Part shown: positions 18,672 through 26,979 of the stretch, piece by piece
Numbering within the stretch: the first letter of the stretch is position 1
How the letters are laid out: each line of letters opens with the position of its first letter
Source: an uncultured Oleiphilus sp.
GTDB lineage: Bacteria; Pseudomonadota; Gammaproteobacteria; Pseudomonadales; Oleiphilaceae
Direction of reading: 5' to 3'
DNA: 55,477 bases
Assembly: GCA_913020495.1 (NCBI GenBank)
Contig: CAJWBJ010000009.1
Coordinates: 1-55,477 of the forward strand
Notes under the pieces: model-generated
What the model was told of the DNA's origin: nothing
Seen by the model: only the letters and a program-made list of their open reading frames with translations
Database searches by the model: none
Position numbers and translations under genes: made by a program

Positions 18672-20303
18672 TTATGTTTTACTCAAACTTAACTTCAATC
18701 TCCTGACATATACACGCTTAATAACCATCATTAACAATACACCATAAACACAATATATAAATGCCCGAGGATAAGTACTAAATACGCTAGCCTCCAGATG
18801 TTCTGAATACGGCATATCGACTGTGACCGCTAACTTACTGAAGGCTTCTGTTTGAGCAATGATCCGGCCACTCGGCATCACAACACCAGATGGCCCATTA
18901 TTAATAAGGTGTACTAAAGGTAAACGGTTTTCTACCGCGCGTATTCTTGAAAGTGCTAAGTGCTGGAAAGGCGCATGAGTTTGACCAAACCAAGCATCAA
19001 ATGACGCGGCAAGCAATACGCCTCCTGATGGACTTTGTACAACAGCATCTGCCACAAACTTCGGAAAGATTACTTCAAAACATATCAGCGGAATAATATT
19101 CATACCGGCGGCAGTGAAGGTTTGCCTACCTTTCCCCTCAGAAATTTTTGCCAAGAAGTCACCGATTATAACTTGCGCCCACGAGCGCATTGCAGGGCTA
19201 TCATCGATTAAAGGAATGTACTCTCCGAAAGCAATGCGTTTTTGCTTACGGTAGAAGGATACGAGCTCCCCTTTAGCAGACAACATAAATAAGGTGTTAT
19301 AAGTTTTGTTGCTCCCTGAATCTGAAGCCCTACTATTTACGTACTCTAGATCCTGCATGATCAGAGGCGTTTTTAATTGTTTCACTCTATGTAAATACGC
19401 AGCGCGTACATATCCACTATCAAAATAACCTTTATAACGAGATTCTGGCCAAAAGACGACTTCAGCCCCAGCCTTAACCAACTGCTCCGTCATTTCCATT
19501 TCTGGCGGGTAAGACCAACCGTAACCTGTTTTCGGCTCAGGAATAGCGATACTGGCTGCATCGTTCGGCTGTACTAAACCAATTTTTTTTGTCGCCCAGC
19601 CCTGTTGTCGCCGCTCCCAATCTTCCAGACTAAAGTAGCCATAAGAAAACCATAAGCTAAAAAAAAGAACTGGCAATAAAAAAGATAAAAGACTGGACTT
19701 AGAATACCGCAGCCTCAATAGCTCAAAGATGCAGATATTACTCAGAGCAAGAGCGAAATCAAGACCGTAGATACCCAGTATGTCAGTCGCTTGAATTGCC
19801 AACAAAACATGGCTTTGCCCTAACCCGAATTGCACAGGCAAGACACTAGGGAAGATTGAATAGGTCGCCACTAATAAAAGTGGAAATAAAAGCACTCGTT
19901 CCCAAACCACATTTCTGGAAAGTAGTTTCCAGAGTAGCATGACCAATGCAATTGCCTGAGCACTGTACACCCAATATAAAGAGGATACCAAGGTAGAAAG
20001 AATAACGCCGTAACCTTTCATACTGCTAATGAACGGAAAGACCCAGTAGGAGCTACATAAATACAAGACCAGGCCTGAAGCTAGGCTCACCAAGTAACAC
20101 TGTCGCAGTGATAGATCTCTCACTGCAAATAACAAAGGCACCAAACCAAACCAGGATAAAATATACAGTCTGGGCTCGATAGTCGGAAGGGCCATTAACA
20201 GACCAGAGCAAGCAGCTAAGACATATCGCCAATATACAAGAGAGTAACCATGTTTAGTTTTTGCTTGATTAGTGAGCGAATTGTTGGTCGTAAGCTCTGG
20301 CAC
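18672..20303 (-). CDS. apolipoprotein N-acyltransferase-like protein (Lnt/nitrilase fold)
   Basis: 543 residues. The N-terminal half has six or more membrane helices. The C-terminal half is a periplasmic nitrilase-type domain with the Lnt triad: Glu287 in FWPESR, Lys353 in YRKQKRIAFGEYIP and Cys408 in LICFEVIFP. E. coli Lnt transfers an acyl chain from phospholipid to the N-terminal Cys of lipoproteins. Here the gene is not near miaB or ybeX but is last in a lipase/foldase operon, overlapping the foldase gene by 35 nt. It may therefore be a second, specialised acyltransferase rather than the housekeeping Lnt, which cannot be checked from this window. Confidence 0.8.
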   Translation of the reverse strand: MPELTTNNSLTNQAKTKHGYSLVYWRYVLAACSGLLMALPTIEPRLYILSWFGLVPLLFAVRDLSLRQCYLVSLASGLVLYLCSSYWVFPFISSMKGYGVILSTLVSSLYWVYSAQAIALVMLLWKLLSRNVVWERVLLFPLLLVATYSIFPSVLPVQFGLGQSHVLLAIQATDILGIYGLDFALALSNICIFELLRLRYSKSSLLSFLLPVLFFSLWFSYGYFSLEDWERRQQGWATKKIGLVQPNDAASIAIPEPKTGYGWSYPPEMEMTEQLVKAGAEVVFWPESRYKGYFDSGYVRAAYLHRVKQLKTPLIMQDLEYVNSRASDSGSNKTYNTLFMLSAKGELVSFYRKQKRIAFGEYIPLIDDSPAMRSWAQVIIGDFLAKISEGKGRQTFTAAGMNIIPLICFEVIFPKFVADAVVQSPSGGVLLAASFDAWFGQTHAPFQHLALSRIRAVENRLPLVHLINNGPSGVVMPSGRIIAQTEAFSKLAVTVDMPYSEHLEASVFSTYPRAFIYCVYGVLLMMVIKRVYVRRLKLSLSKT

Positions 20304-21366
20304 CGGGCAACTCCTCTGCTGAGTAGTGGAGAAGGTATAAGTTATCTACTTGCAGTTGTTGCTGATCAGGATCCAGATTTGCTGCAAGAATTAGTTCTTT
20401 TTCCCGTTCAAACTCTAGGTAGCGGAGGCGCCACTTGTTTTTCTGGGCCTCCATAAGAGCAAGCTGTTGCGCGGCATCTTTACCCACAGTTTGCTCGCGT
20501 CGTTCCTGAATCAATTCTTCATCAAGACCGTCTAGACGCATCTGTTCCACATCAGCGTTTAGCTTCTGCACTTCTTTTGACGGTGAACTTAACACCAGAC
20601 TATTTTTCTTTGCCTTTGCTGCTAATAAAGTTAACTGTTGGTTTTTTTCTTCAGTAGAAATGGTACTGTCACGTCTTACTAATTCCCGCTCAAGGTGATA
20701 TTCAGCACGACTCTGCTGTTCGCCGAATAGCTTCTCTGTATACTCATCACCTAATATTTCATACCTTAATTCCGTTGTCATAGCTAGTTGTTCTATAGCC
20801 GCGTCGATGTTGTCAGGCCGTGACGAATTAATCATTAGTTCTTTCACAGTCACTTTATAGCGATAGTATTTTGTGAACACATCCGCTACCCTCGCGCCTG
20901 TTTCACCGGGCAGACTATTATTTATAAGTTCTAATATATGTGCGATCTGTTCTTCTGACAGATCAGTTGGTAATCGTGATACTGCTCTGCTTAGGGATGC
21001 TTCGGTATTCGCATTCAAAACGAGTTGCCCAAAGCTATCGAGCTTTACTAAACGCAAAGCGTATTCGACTTGGGCATAACCGATTTTCATTTTCTGCTTA
21101 TCAAGTTCTGCCGAAGGTAAATTTTGGGTCTCTGGTTGACTAATGGTTTGGATAACAGGCGATAGCGCTTCAATGACTTCCGTGTCAGCAGAATAGATAG
21201 CCGGTTTTTTCTCTTCGAGCAGAACATGCATTACGTTAGCATGCTGTGGATCTGAAGCGTCTTCGACGAAATTGGTGATGACCGTCAATATCAAAAATAA
21301 GATGCCAGTACCAACAGCTAGGGGCCGAATACAACTTTTGATATTAATCATTTTTCCGTGCAACAT
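20269..21366 (-). CDS. lifO: lipase chaperone/foldase (LifO-like)
   Basis: 365 residues from the ATG at 21366, chosen for its GGAAG Shine-Dalgarno five bases upstream; a TTG at 21378 is also open. An N-terminal transmembrane anchor (about residues 14-32) is followed by a variable linker and a long helical domain. It ends KWRLRYLEFEREKEL, ANLDPDQQQLQVDNLYLLHY and PGARAYDQQF, the pattern of lipase-specific foldases. These membrane-anchored chaperones fold secreted lipases in the periplasm before type II export. The central motif is diverged from Pseudomonas Lif. It lies between the PPIase and the Lnt-like gene. Confidence 0.78.
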   Translation of the reverse strand: MLHGKMINIKSCIRPLAVGTGILFLILTVITNFVEDASDPQHANVMHVLLEEKKPAIYSADTEVIEALSPVIQTISQPETQNLPSAELDKQKMKIGYAQVEYALRLVKLDSFGQLVLNANTEASLSRAVSRLPTDLSEEQIAHILELINNSLPGETGARVADVFTKYYRYKVTVKELMINSSRPDNIDAAIEQLAMTTELRYEILGDEYTEKLFGEQQSRAEYHLERELVRRDSTISTEEKNQQLTLLAAKAKKNSLVLSSPSKEVQKLNADVEQMRLDGLDEELIQERREQTVGKDAAQQLALMEAQKNKWRLRYLEFEREKELILAANLDPDQQQLQVDNLYLLHYSAEELPGARAYDQQFAH

Positions 21367-21386
21367 GAGTACTTCCAAAAGCTAGA

Positions 21387-22217
21387 TTAATTATGATTGA
21401 AAAACTTAACGTCTGCATTCTGACGTAGTTCTGCCAAAAGGGTCTGTACTCTTATTTGCTGAATTTCATCACGTAACCAATCTCGTGACCTATCATATGG
21501 GGTTTTATCTAATTCTTTTTTGCCTTCCAAATATATAAAGCGCCATCCAGTCTTGGTTTTCAACGGCGTAGTAGTAAACGTCGCTACTTTTAGATTTCTC
21601 ACGACCTCTAAATGTTGAGGGTTTATCTGACTGCTACGCAACCAGCCCAACCAACCTCCATTCTTATCTTCTTCCATAATGACATAACTATCCGACACAG
21701 TTTTAAATTCGGTACCTGTACTCAGTACTTCCAAAATTTCATTGACTGCTTCCTGCGTAGTGGCATTGATAACGCGTAAACCATATTTATACTTTGTCGG
21801 GATAGCGTCATAACGCTGACGAATCTCCTCCTCCGAGACTTGCATCTTGGCAATTTCTTGGCGAAGAAACATTTGGCCTATTAGAGTCTTATATTGAATG
21901 GCAGCCTCAGCAACTGTACGTGATAATTTATCCAACCCTGTTTTACCGGCCTCTTGAACTAAAATTTCTGCCAGGACCAAGTCATCTATCAGTTTTTGTT
22001 TCTGTGCTTTCGACAAGCTCCCATCCGAGCTTACCTGCTCCATTGAATGTCGGCTTCTTGCTTCTGTTAATACCAAAAGTTCGGCGTCATTAATAGCAAC
22101 ATTATTTACCATGGCAATGACAACCGGGTTTATTTCCGTTGCCAAAAGTATGCTTGGAAAAAAAGACAGAATGACTAAAGAAGTAATACATTCCAAACTT
22201 GACCGAAGATATTTCAC
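21387..22217 (-). CDS. periplasmic parvulin-type peptidyl-prolyl isomerase
   Basis: 276 residues from the GTG at 22217, which has a strong GAGGAG Shine-Dalgarno six bases upstream and gives a proper signal peptide (VKYLRSSLECITSLVILSFF, cleavage near LLA). Then comes a SurA-like N-terminal helical region (NVAINDAELLVLTEARSRHS) and a PpiC/parvulin domain (GGWLGWLRSSQINPQHLEVV, then TKTGWRFIYLEGKKE). It should assist folding of exported proteins. The stop is 21 bp from the foldase ATG, indicating one transcript and a common client, probably the lipase. It is shorter than SurA, with one parvulin domain. Confidence 0.82.
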   Translation of the reverse strand: MKYLRSSLECITSLVILSFFPSILLATEINPVVIAMVNNVAINDAELLVLTEARSRHSMEQVSSDGSLSKAQKQKLIDDLVLAEILVQEAGKTGLDKLSRTVAEAAIQYKTLIGQMFLRQEIAKMQVSEEEIRQRYDAIPTKYKYGLRVINATTQEAVNEILEVLSTGTEFKTVSDSYVIMEEDKNGGWLGWLRSSQINPQHLEVVRNLKVATFTTTPLKTKTGWRFIYLEGKKELDKTPYDRSRDWLRDEIQQIRVQTLLAELRQNADVKFFNHN

Positions 22218-22459
22218 ATTATTCTCCTCAGGCATACGCACAACCAATGACACGATATCGCATGCTACTTTTTATTATTCTTTATGGTATTCAAAACATG
22301 ATGAGGACTAGCCGTCACCCTATCATTAGGATCTCGTTTCATTCATAGTTTCAATCTTATCCTCAAACACTTTAGCTGAGGTCATGATTGCAAAGCTAAA
22401 TGATTAACTCTTTGGAACCGCCGTTTTCACGGCAGCCCCTTAAAACTAACAATCAAGAG

Positions 22460-23140
22460 CTATAGGTCTTCCATATGACCCTTGATGTCTTGATATGCTT
22501 GTAAGTCCCAAAGCAGACCTAGGTGACTAGCACTTGTGGTTTGTGTACTGATACCACAAATCGCACTTTCCGCTGGCAATATGATTCCATCTGAATCAGA
22601 CCAAACAGAACGGTCACAACCACGGCCAGCTAAAGCACTCAAAAAGTTTGAGCCTGGTGACATTTCAGTACAAGCTTGGTCCCAGCATACATAACCCCAA
22701 GTCGTGCCATTATGAGGAGCAGCTAATGCTACAAAACGATCATTCGCCGCGTAACCACCTTCAAATTCACGATACCAACGTGTTACTAAACCACCGTTTG
22801 AATGTGATACGATCGTAACTTCTTGGTTATTGTGGTCAGCACGTACATCTTCAACGAAGTCGGCTAATTGTTGAGCACTTGTGACATTGCTATTCCAAGT
22901 AGAGCTATACTCAAACCCGTATAGTGAACATGGCGCATAACCATCAGCTTCTAGGTAGTCCCAGATATCAGTCCAGTTAAAGTTACCACCCAGATAGCCA
23001 TGTACGAAGACAATTGGCTTGGTGTTAGCATCACAGGCTTCAGGTTCTCCCCCGCCGCTTGAGGCAAGCGCAGTAGTTGAAAGTGCCGCGACACACACTA
23101 ATGTGGTTGTGCTAAGTAGTTTCAGTAATATTTTTTTCAT
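22460..23140 (-). CDS. secreted lipase (Lipase_2-like alpha/beta hydrolase)
   Basis: 226 residues from the ATG at 23140. Signal peptide about residues 1-26 (cleavage near ALA). The mature enzyme has FVHGYLGG, nucleophile Ser114 in SHSNGG, a likely acid Asp184 in DSDGIILP and His206 in SASHLGLL. This is the minimal, lidless fold of Bacillus LipA-type lipases, not the roughly 30-kDa family I.1/I.2 lipases that normally need a foldase. Seven mature-region Cys residues suggest disulfides. It heads the minus-strand operon, 242 bp before the PPIase. The natural substrate (esters or triglycerides) is inferred. Confidence 0.85.
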   Translation of the reverse strand: MKKILLKLLSTTTLVCVAALSTTALASSGGGEPEACDANTKPIVFVHGYLGGNFNWTDIWDYLEADGYAPCSLYGFEYSSTWNSNVTSAQQLADFVEDVRADHNNQEVTIVSHSNGGLVTRWYREFEGGYAANDRFVALAAPHNGTTWGYVCWDQACTEMSPGSNFLSALAGRGCDRSVWSDSDGIILPAESAICGISTQTTSASHLGLLWDLQAYQDIKGHMEDL

Positions 23141-23585
23141 GATCATCATTCTCTATGTTTGTTTTTATAGTCGAGTAATTAGAACTTAGTTTGTGACTTT
23201 GGTTATATCCTTGTAGCTGTACACACTTAGATACTTCCAGTTCCTTCTGATCCAGAAACAGCTTAACCCTGAAGAAAACGACAAATATAGAATGAACGGA
23301 TGATGCACAATAAATTGACTGAAATTTATCGAAAGTGTTTTGGCTTAAAAAATTAACGTCAAGATTCACCGGTTAAAAACCACACATTATTATAGGTTTG
23401 CTAAACCCTTCTGGACTTGTTGTTAATGTTAACTTAATCCATAAAAATATTCATAAACGAGGCTTTTCATACCATATTTGTTTGTTTACAGTCTTGTATT
23501 AATAGATTAATGTTATATTACGAATATCACTTAATAGTGATGTCAGCAGTTAAACTCTTGTCAATTCATCTAAAAAAATAACAAT
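23141..23585. promoter_or_regulatory. divergent regulatory gap between lipase and araC-like gene
   Basis: 445 bp of A/T-rich sequence holding the promoters of both genes. A palindrome ATCACT-TAAT-AGTGAT lies at 23526-23541, 45 bp before the AraC ATG, and a candidate promoter TTTACA-N17-TAATGT lies near 23485-23513. Minus-strand frames across 23112-23369 have no ribosome-binding site. Confidence 0.45.
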
Positions 23586-24392
23586 ATGAATACTTTTATA
23601 GCGCCATCAGCACATACTTCAGAACCACCCTCCCGCTTATATTTGTGGAAACAGCGAACCTTTTATATTGGTCAAATATTTGAACCTATTTGTTTTTCAT
23701 CAGGTGCTGCGTCTTTTACAGTGAGTTTGGGGGGAACTATTAAGCTCTCATCAAATGAGTTTGATCAACCAGTGTCTTGCAGAAGTATTCTCATCCCACC
23801 AGGCATGGAAGTTGAGTGTGATTTTGGCTCAGCACCTGTAGCGATATGTATATTAGATGTACTTTGCAATGACTACACTAGTCTATTACCGTTAATGCAA
23901 AATACTGTACAGAATATTTCATATGAAATAAAAAATGAGCAAAGCTATATTGATATGTTTACTGAACATTTTCAAAATGAGCTGCCTCCTGAAGAAATGT
24001 ATCAGCACCTCGAAAAACTTATTTTGCATCAAATAAAGAGTGATCAACATCATATAGATCCAAGAATCGATAAAGTTATAGAGCTTATACAAAAAAACAT
24101 CGATGACAATTTATCGATAGAATCCTTGGCTGAAAAGGTTGAACTGTCAGTTCCTCGCCTTACACAATTATTCCGCTTACAAACAGGCTTGGCCATTCGA
24201 CGCTATCGTTTATGGCACCGTTTATTTCGCTCTTTGGCCGATCTAACTGTCAACAGCAGCCTGACAAACTCAGCGATCAAAGCTGGATTTTCTGATGCAT
24301 CTCATTTTAATCGTACTTTTAAAGCTATGTTTGGAATGACGCCGACTCATTTACTGACGCAATCCAACGGCATTAAAATTTTCACCGAATAG
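23586..24392 (+). CDS. AraC-family transcriptional regulator
   Basis: 268 residues. The C-terminal 100 residues are a double helix-turn-helix AraC domain: IDDNLSIESLAEKVELSVPR, then RRYRLWHRLFRSL and SAIKAGFSDASHFNRTFKAM. The N-terminal half is a cupin-like sensing domain with no recognised ligand motif. It is divergent from the lipase operon and is the obvious candidate regulator for it. It resembles the AraC protein at 52670 in both domains (SRLYLWKQRTFYIGQI against ARLYFGTGRAVLIGDI), so they are distant paralogues. Confidence 0.9.
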   Translation: MNTFIAPSAHTSEPPSRLYLWKQRTFYIGQIFEPICFSSGAASFTVSLGGTIKLSSNEFDQPVSCRSILIPPGMEVECDFGSAPVAICILDVLCNDYTSLLPLMQNTVQNISYEIKNEQSYIDMFTEHFQNELPPEEMYQHLEKLILHQIKSDQHHIDPRIDKVIELIQKNIDDNLSIESLAEKVELSVPRLTQLFRLQTGLAIRRYRLWHRLFRSLADLTVNSSLTNSAIKAGFSDASHFNRTFKAMFGMTPTHLLTQSNGIKIFTE

Positions 24393-24522
24393 AGCAATCA
24401 CTAATTTAAGCCAATGTAATTTCCCAATAGATAAGTTTGATTTTTATTAAAACTTTGTTTTAATAAGTGCCTTAACAATAACAACTTATTACTGCTTAAT
24501 TTATTATCTGGCGGATCCCCCT

Positions 24523-25788
24523 ATGACAAGTTCTTTAGCCCAACCCATTGCATTACCATGCGGTAGCACCATACCCAATAGACTTGGAAAAAGCGCCATG
24601 ACGGAAGGGTTGGCAGATAAATTCGACCGCCCTACTCAACGACATAATACGCTTTACAAAACTTGGTCAAAGGGAGGTACTGGTTTACATATAACTGGAA
24701 ATGTCATGATAGACCATCGCTATTTAGAGCGTGCAGGAAATGTAGTTCTCGAAACTGATAAAGACTTGAACTTATTTTCTAGCTGGGCAGAAGCAGGCAC
24801 CTGCGCCGGAAATCAACTTTGGGTTCAGCTTAATCACCCCGGAAGGCAATGCCCCAAAATCGTTAATAAACAACCATTATCGCCCTCTGATATTCATTTG
24901 GAATTACTGGGTAATTTTGGCAAACCCAAAGCGATGACTGAAGACGACATTCAAGACATTATTCTTCGCTTCACAAAGTCTGCTGGGCTCGTAAAGAAAG
25001 CCGGTTTCACTGGCGTTCAAATTCATTGTGCTCATGGCTATTTATTCAGTCAGTTTTTATCACCAAAAATTAATCAACGGACTGATCAATGGGGTGGTTC
25101 ACTTGAAAATAGAGCCCGCATCATTCGCCAAACCATCAAATCAGTACGTAAAGAAGTCGGGCCTGATTTTCCTATCGGCGTTAAATTAAATTCAGCTGAC
25201 TTCCAAAAAGGTGGTTTTTCACTCGATGACTGTGTCACGGTTGCTGGCTGGTTGGGTGAAGACAGCGTAGATTTATTAGAAATTTCTGGCGGCACTTATG
25301 AACAACTAAGCCTGATTGGCGTTGAACCAACTGAAGTCAGAGAAAGCACACGTAAGCGTGAAGCGTATTTCATTGAGTATGCTTCACGCATAAAAACTGC
25401 GGCGAAGATACCGCTGATGATAACCGGAGGCTTTCGCAGCCGTGAAGTAATGGAGAAAGCGATTGCCGATAAGGAAGTCGATGTTATTGGTTTAGCTCGC
25501 CCCTTATGCACCCAACCAAACTGTTCTGAGAAATTGATTGATGGGTCAATTGATAGACTTGATGATTACGAACAAGGCTTGGTTTTAGGTAAAGGGTTCT
25601 GGGGAAATAACAGCAGCTCAAACCTGATAAAAGCAATCAATAACTTTGGTCAGGTCGGTTTTTATTACTGGCAAATAATCCGACTATCCCAAGGCTTAAA
25701 CCCTGAACCGGAGTTAAAAGTGTTTCGTTCTTTTCAACGACATATGCGAAATGATTTTAAGTTAAATATGAAACGAAAGTTTGCTTGA
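24523..25788 (+). CDS. NADH:flavin oxidoreductase, old yellow enzyme family
   Basis: 421 residues forming a TIM barrel with FMN-enzyme signatures: VQLNHPGRQ, then GVQIHCAHGYLFSQFLSP and NQRTDQWGGSLENRARI. The phosphate-binding end is PLMITGGFR and VDVIGLARPL. It is single-domain, without the Fe-S/FAD extension of 2,4-dienoyl-CoA reductase. Family members reduce activated C=C bonds with NAD(P)H. An extra 60 C-terminal residues (NNSSSNLIKAINNFGQVGFY onward) are seen in one subgroup. The stop lies just before the terminator of the convergent sRNA copy 1. Confidence 0.9.
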   Translation: MTSSLAQPIALPCGSTIPNRLGKSAMTEGLADKFDRPTQRHNTLYKTWSKGGTGLHITGNVMIDHRYLERAGNVVLETDKDLNLFSSWAEAGTCAGNQLWVQLNHPGRQCPKIVNKQPLSPSDIHLELLGNFGKPKAMTEDDIQDIILRFTKSAGLVKKAGFTGVQIHCAHGYLFSQFLSPKINQRTDQWGGSLENRARIIRQTIKSVRKEVGPDFPIGVKLNSADFQKGGFSLDDCVTVAGWLGEDSVDLLEISGGTYEQLSLIGVEPTEVRESTRKREAYFIEYASRIKTAAKIPLMITGGFRSREVMEKAIADKEVDVIGLARPLCTQPNCSEKLIDGSIDRLDDYEQGLVLGKGFWGNNSSSNLIKAINNFGQVGFYYWQIIRLSQGLNPEPELKVFRSFQRHMRNDFKLNMKRKFA

Positions 25789-25799
25789 TTAAACCCCAG

Positions 25800-25828
25800 A
25801 AACAAGAAAGCCCCGTTAAAAACGAGGC
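25800..25828 (-). terminator. terminator of sRNA copy 1
   Basis: On the minus strand GCCTCGTT-TTT-AACGGGGC (8-bp stem including a G-U pair) is followed by TTTCTTG. The wobble is a pair only in minus-strand RNA; on the plus strand it would be a C-A mismatch, which fixes the direction of transcription. Confidence 0.88.
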
Positions 25829-25973
25829 TAAACTGTATATCCTTACTGCTAATCCCTTAGCTTGAATCCTTTTCCCTTCATACTCATTCCTTATGAGTAT
25901 GAATCCCTTTTCTATCGTCCTTAATAGCCAAATCCTTATTGGCTGCTCCTTGTTCCCTGCTGTCCTAGCGATG
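25802..25973 (-). ncRNA. csrB: CsrB/Rsm-family CsrA-sequestering small RNA, copy 1
   Basis: About 172 nt on the minus strand. It has eleven GGA motifs, mostly AAGGA or GGGA. Three sit in hairpin loops: AGCCAA-TAAGGAT-TTGGCT (25926-25944), an 11-bp stem with loop AAGGA (25877-25903), and GCTAA-GGGA-TTAGC (25848-25861). Others lie in single-stranded linkers. It ends in a Rho-independent terminator. This is the architecture of CsrB/CsrC/RsmX-Y-Z RNAs, which bind and titrate the translational regulator CsrA/RsmA. The 5' end is estimated as about 7 nt after the -10 box. No protein frame is plausible. Confidence 0.88.
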
Positions 25974-25979
25974 AAATAT

Positions 25980-26046
25980 ATATTAGAGACTTCAGGTTAA
26001 TAAACATACAGACAATAACCGAACCTTCTGTGCGATATATCGTACA
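25980..26046 (-). promoter_or_regulatory. sRNA copy 1 promoter with GacA/UvrY-like palindrome
   Basis: The -10 box TAATAT (25980-25985, minus) has no good -35. The 18-bp imperfect palindrome TGTACGATATATCGCACA (26029-26046, minus) is centred about 64 bp upstream of the estimated start. Known GacA/UvrY sites are TGTAAG-N6-CTTACA and the E. coli form TGTGAGAGATCTCTTACA. A weak -35 with an upstream palindrome fits an activator-dependent promoter. Confidence 0.75.
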
Positions 26047-26138
26047 GTGCTAGTTCTTTAGACAAAAAACTTAAGTCATGAGATGAAGCATTTCATTTCA
26101 TCAAACAAAGCCCTGCGCAGCAGCACTACTAATATTTC

Positions 26139-26666
26139 TTAGTTCTCAGTAGTTTGAGGTGGATACTTTTGAAACAGCTCGGCGACAAGCTCGTTAATAA
26201 ACACAGTTCGTTCACTAGGCTCCATGCTTTCCCGAAGATTGCGTTTTGACACGGCACGCCAAATGACATTCTTGTTGAAGGGTTCAACCATCTCCACGAC
26301 AAGTTTTCGCTCTTTAACTTCTTTAACCTGCGGTGAAATATGCGTTCCTAACCCAAAGCGGCGGTGAAAAGTTCCAAAGCTATAGCTGAAACCGGCACTT
26401 TGTAAGTGCGATTCCTCTTCAACAAAGTAGTGGACGAGTAAAACGTTCGGTCCCGCCACAGACTCTTTCAGTCCTTTGGCAAACAACTCATGTATAATTG
26501 CTTTTTGAATACGGTTGTTGTCTAGTGACTTATGGTCATCACTACTCACGTTAAGAACAAAACGATACTGGTCGAATAGGCTAAAAGCTACGGAGGGGTC
26601 ATAGTCATAAATAACCTTACTACTACAACTGGCAAGAAAAAATACTAAAGGTAAAATCCATCGCAT
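26139..26666 (-). CDS. lipoprotein of unknown function (DUF4136-like)
   Basis: 175 residues with a short lipoprotein signal and lipobox at ASCS (Cys 14). The mature part begins YDYDPSVAFSLFDQYRF and ends with KNVIWRAVSKRNLRES and FINELVAELFQKYPP, the pattern of DUF4136 lipoproteins: an alpha/beta domain with a W-R-A segment near the end. Role unknown, probably at an envelope membrane. It lies between the two sRNA modules on the same strand, with the copy 2 terminator upstream and the copy 1 palindrome downstream. Confidence 0.75.
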   Translation of the reverse strand: MRWILPLVFFLASCSSKVIYDYDPSVAFSLFDQYRFVLNVSSDDHKSLDNNRIQKAIIHELFAKGLKESVAGPNVLLVHYFVEEESHLQSAGFSYSFGTFHRRFGLGTHISPQVKEVKERKLVVEMVEPFNKNVIWRAVSKRNLRESMEPSERTVFINELVAELFQKYPPQTTEN

Positions 26667-26799
26667 CTTCTTTCTCCTCTTTTAAGTTAAAGGAGTTGTG
26701 TATTTATGCCCAATATAGCACTAAAATAAATCCTTGGCTTACTGAGTTGTATATCTTGGGATCTAAATAGCTCATCAATTAAGATTCCTTAAGCCCCAG

Positions 26800-26828
26800 A
26801 CACAAGAAAGCCCCGCTATAAACGAGGC
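26800..26828 (-). terminator. terminator of sRNA copy 2
   Basis: Minus strand GCCTCGTT-TAT-AGCGGGGC, an 8-bp stem with two G-U pairs, then TTTCTTG. It keeps the stem of copy 1 despite substitutions in both the arm and the loop. Confidence 0.88.
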
Positions 26829-26973
26829 TCAACTGTATATCCTTATCGCTAATCCCTTAGCTTGAATCCTTTTCCTTGCATACTCATTCCTTATGAGTAT
26901 TAGTCCCTTTCATATCATCCTTAATAACCAAATCCTTATTGGTTGCTCCTTGTTCCCTGCTGTCCTAGCGATA
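26802..26973 (-). ncRNA. csrB: CsrB/Rsm-family CsrA-sequestering small RNA, copy 2
   Basis: About 172 nt, minus strand, with eleven GGA motifs in the same order as copy 1. Loop hairpins are AACCAA-TAAGGAT-TTGGTT (26926-26944), an 8-bp stem with loop AAGGA (26880-26900) and GCTAA-GGGA-TTAGC (26848-26861). One linker differs, having GCAAGGAAAAGGAT instead of GAAGGGAAAAGGAT, but the motif count is kept. Its function should overlap copy 1, giving dosage or differential induction as seen for the multiple Csr/Rsm RNAs of Vibrio and Pseudomonas. Confidence 0.88.
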
Positions 26974-26979
26974 AAGTGT

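Larger units (their letters stand above)
25791..26046 (-). repeat. sRNA module, copy 1 of a 256-bp direct repeat
   Basis: This block and 26791-27046 align without gaps at an offset of exactly 1000 bp. By hand count 227 of 256 positions match. Each contains palindrome, promoter, sRNA and terminator. Similarity ends at the outer edge of the palindrome, so the duplicated unit is the complete transcription module. Confidence 0.9.

Noticed and set aside
23112-23369. 85-codon minus-strand frame upstream of the lipase gene
   Set aside because: It overlaps the lipase start in another frame, has no Shine-Dalgarno and lies in an A/T-rich regulatory gap.
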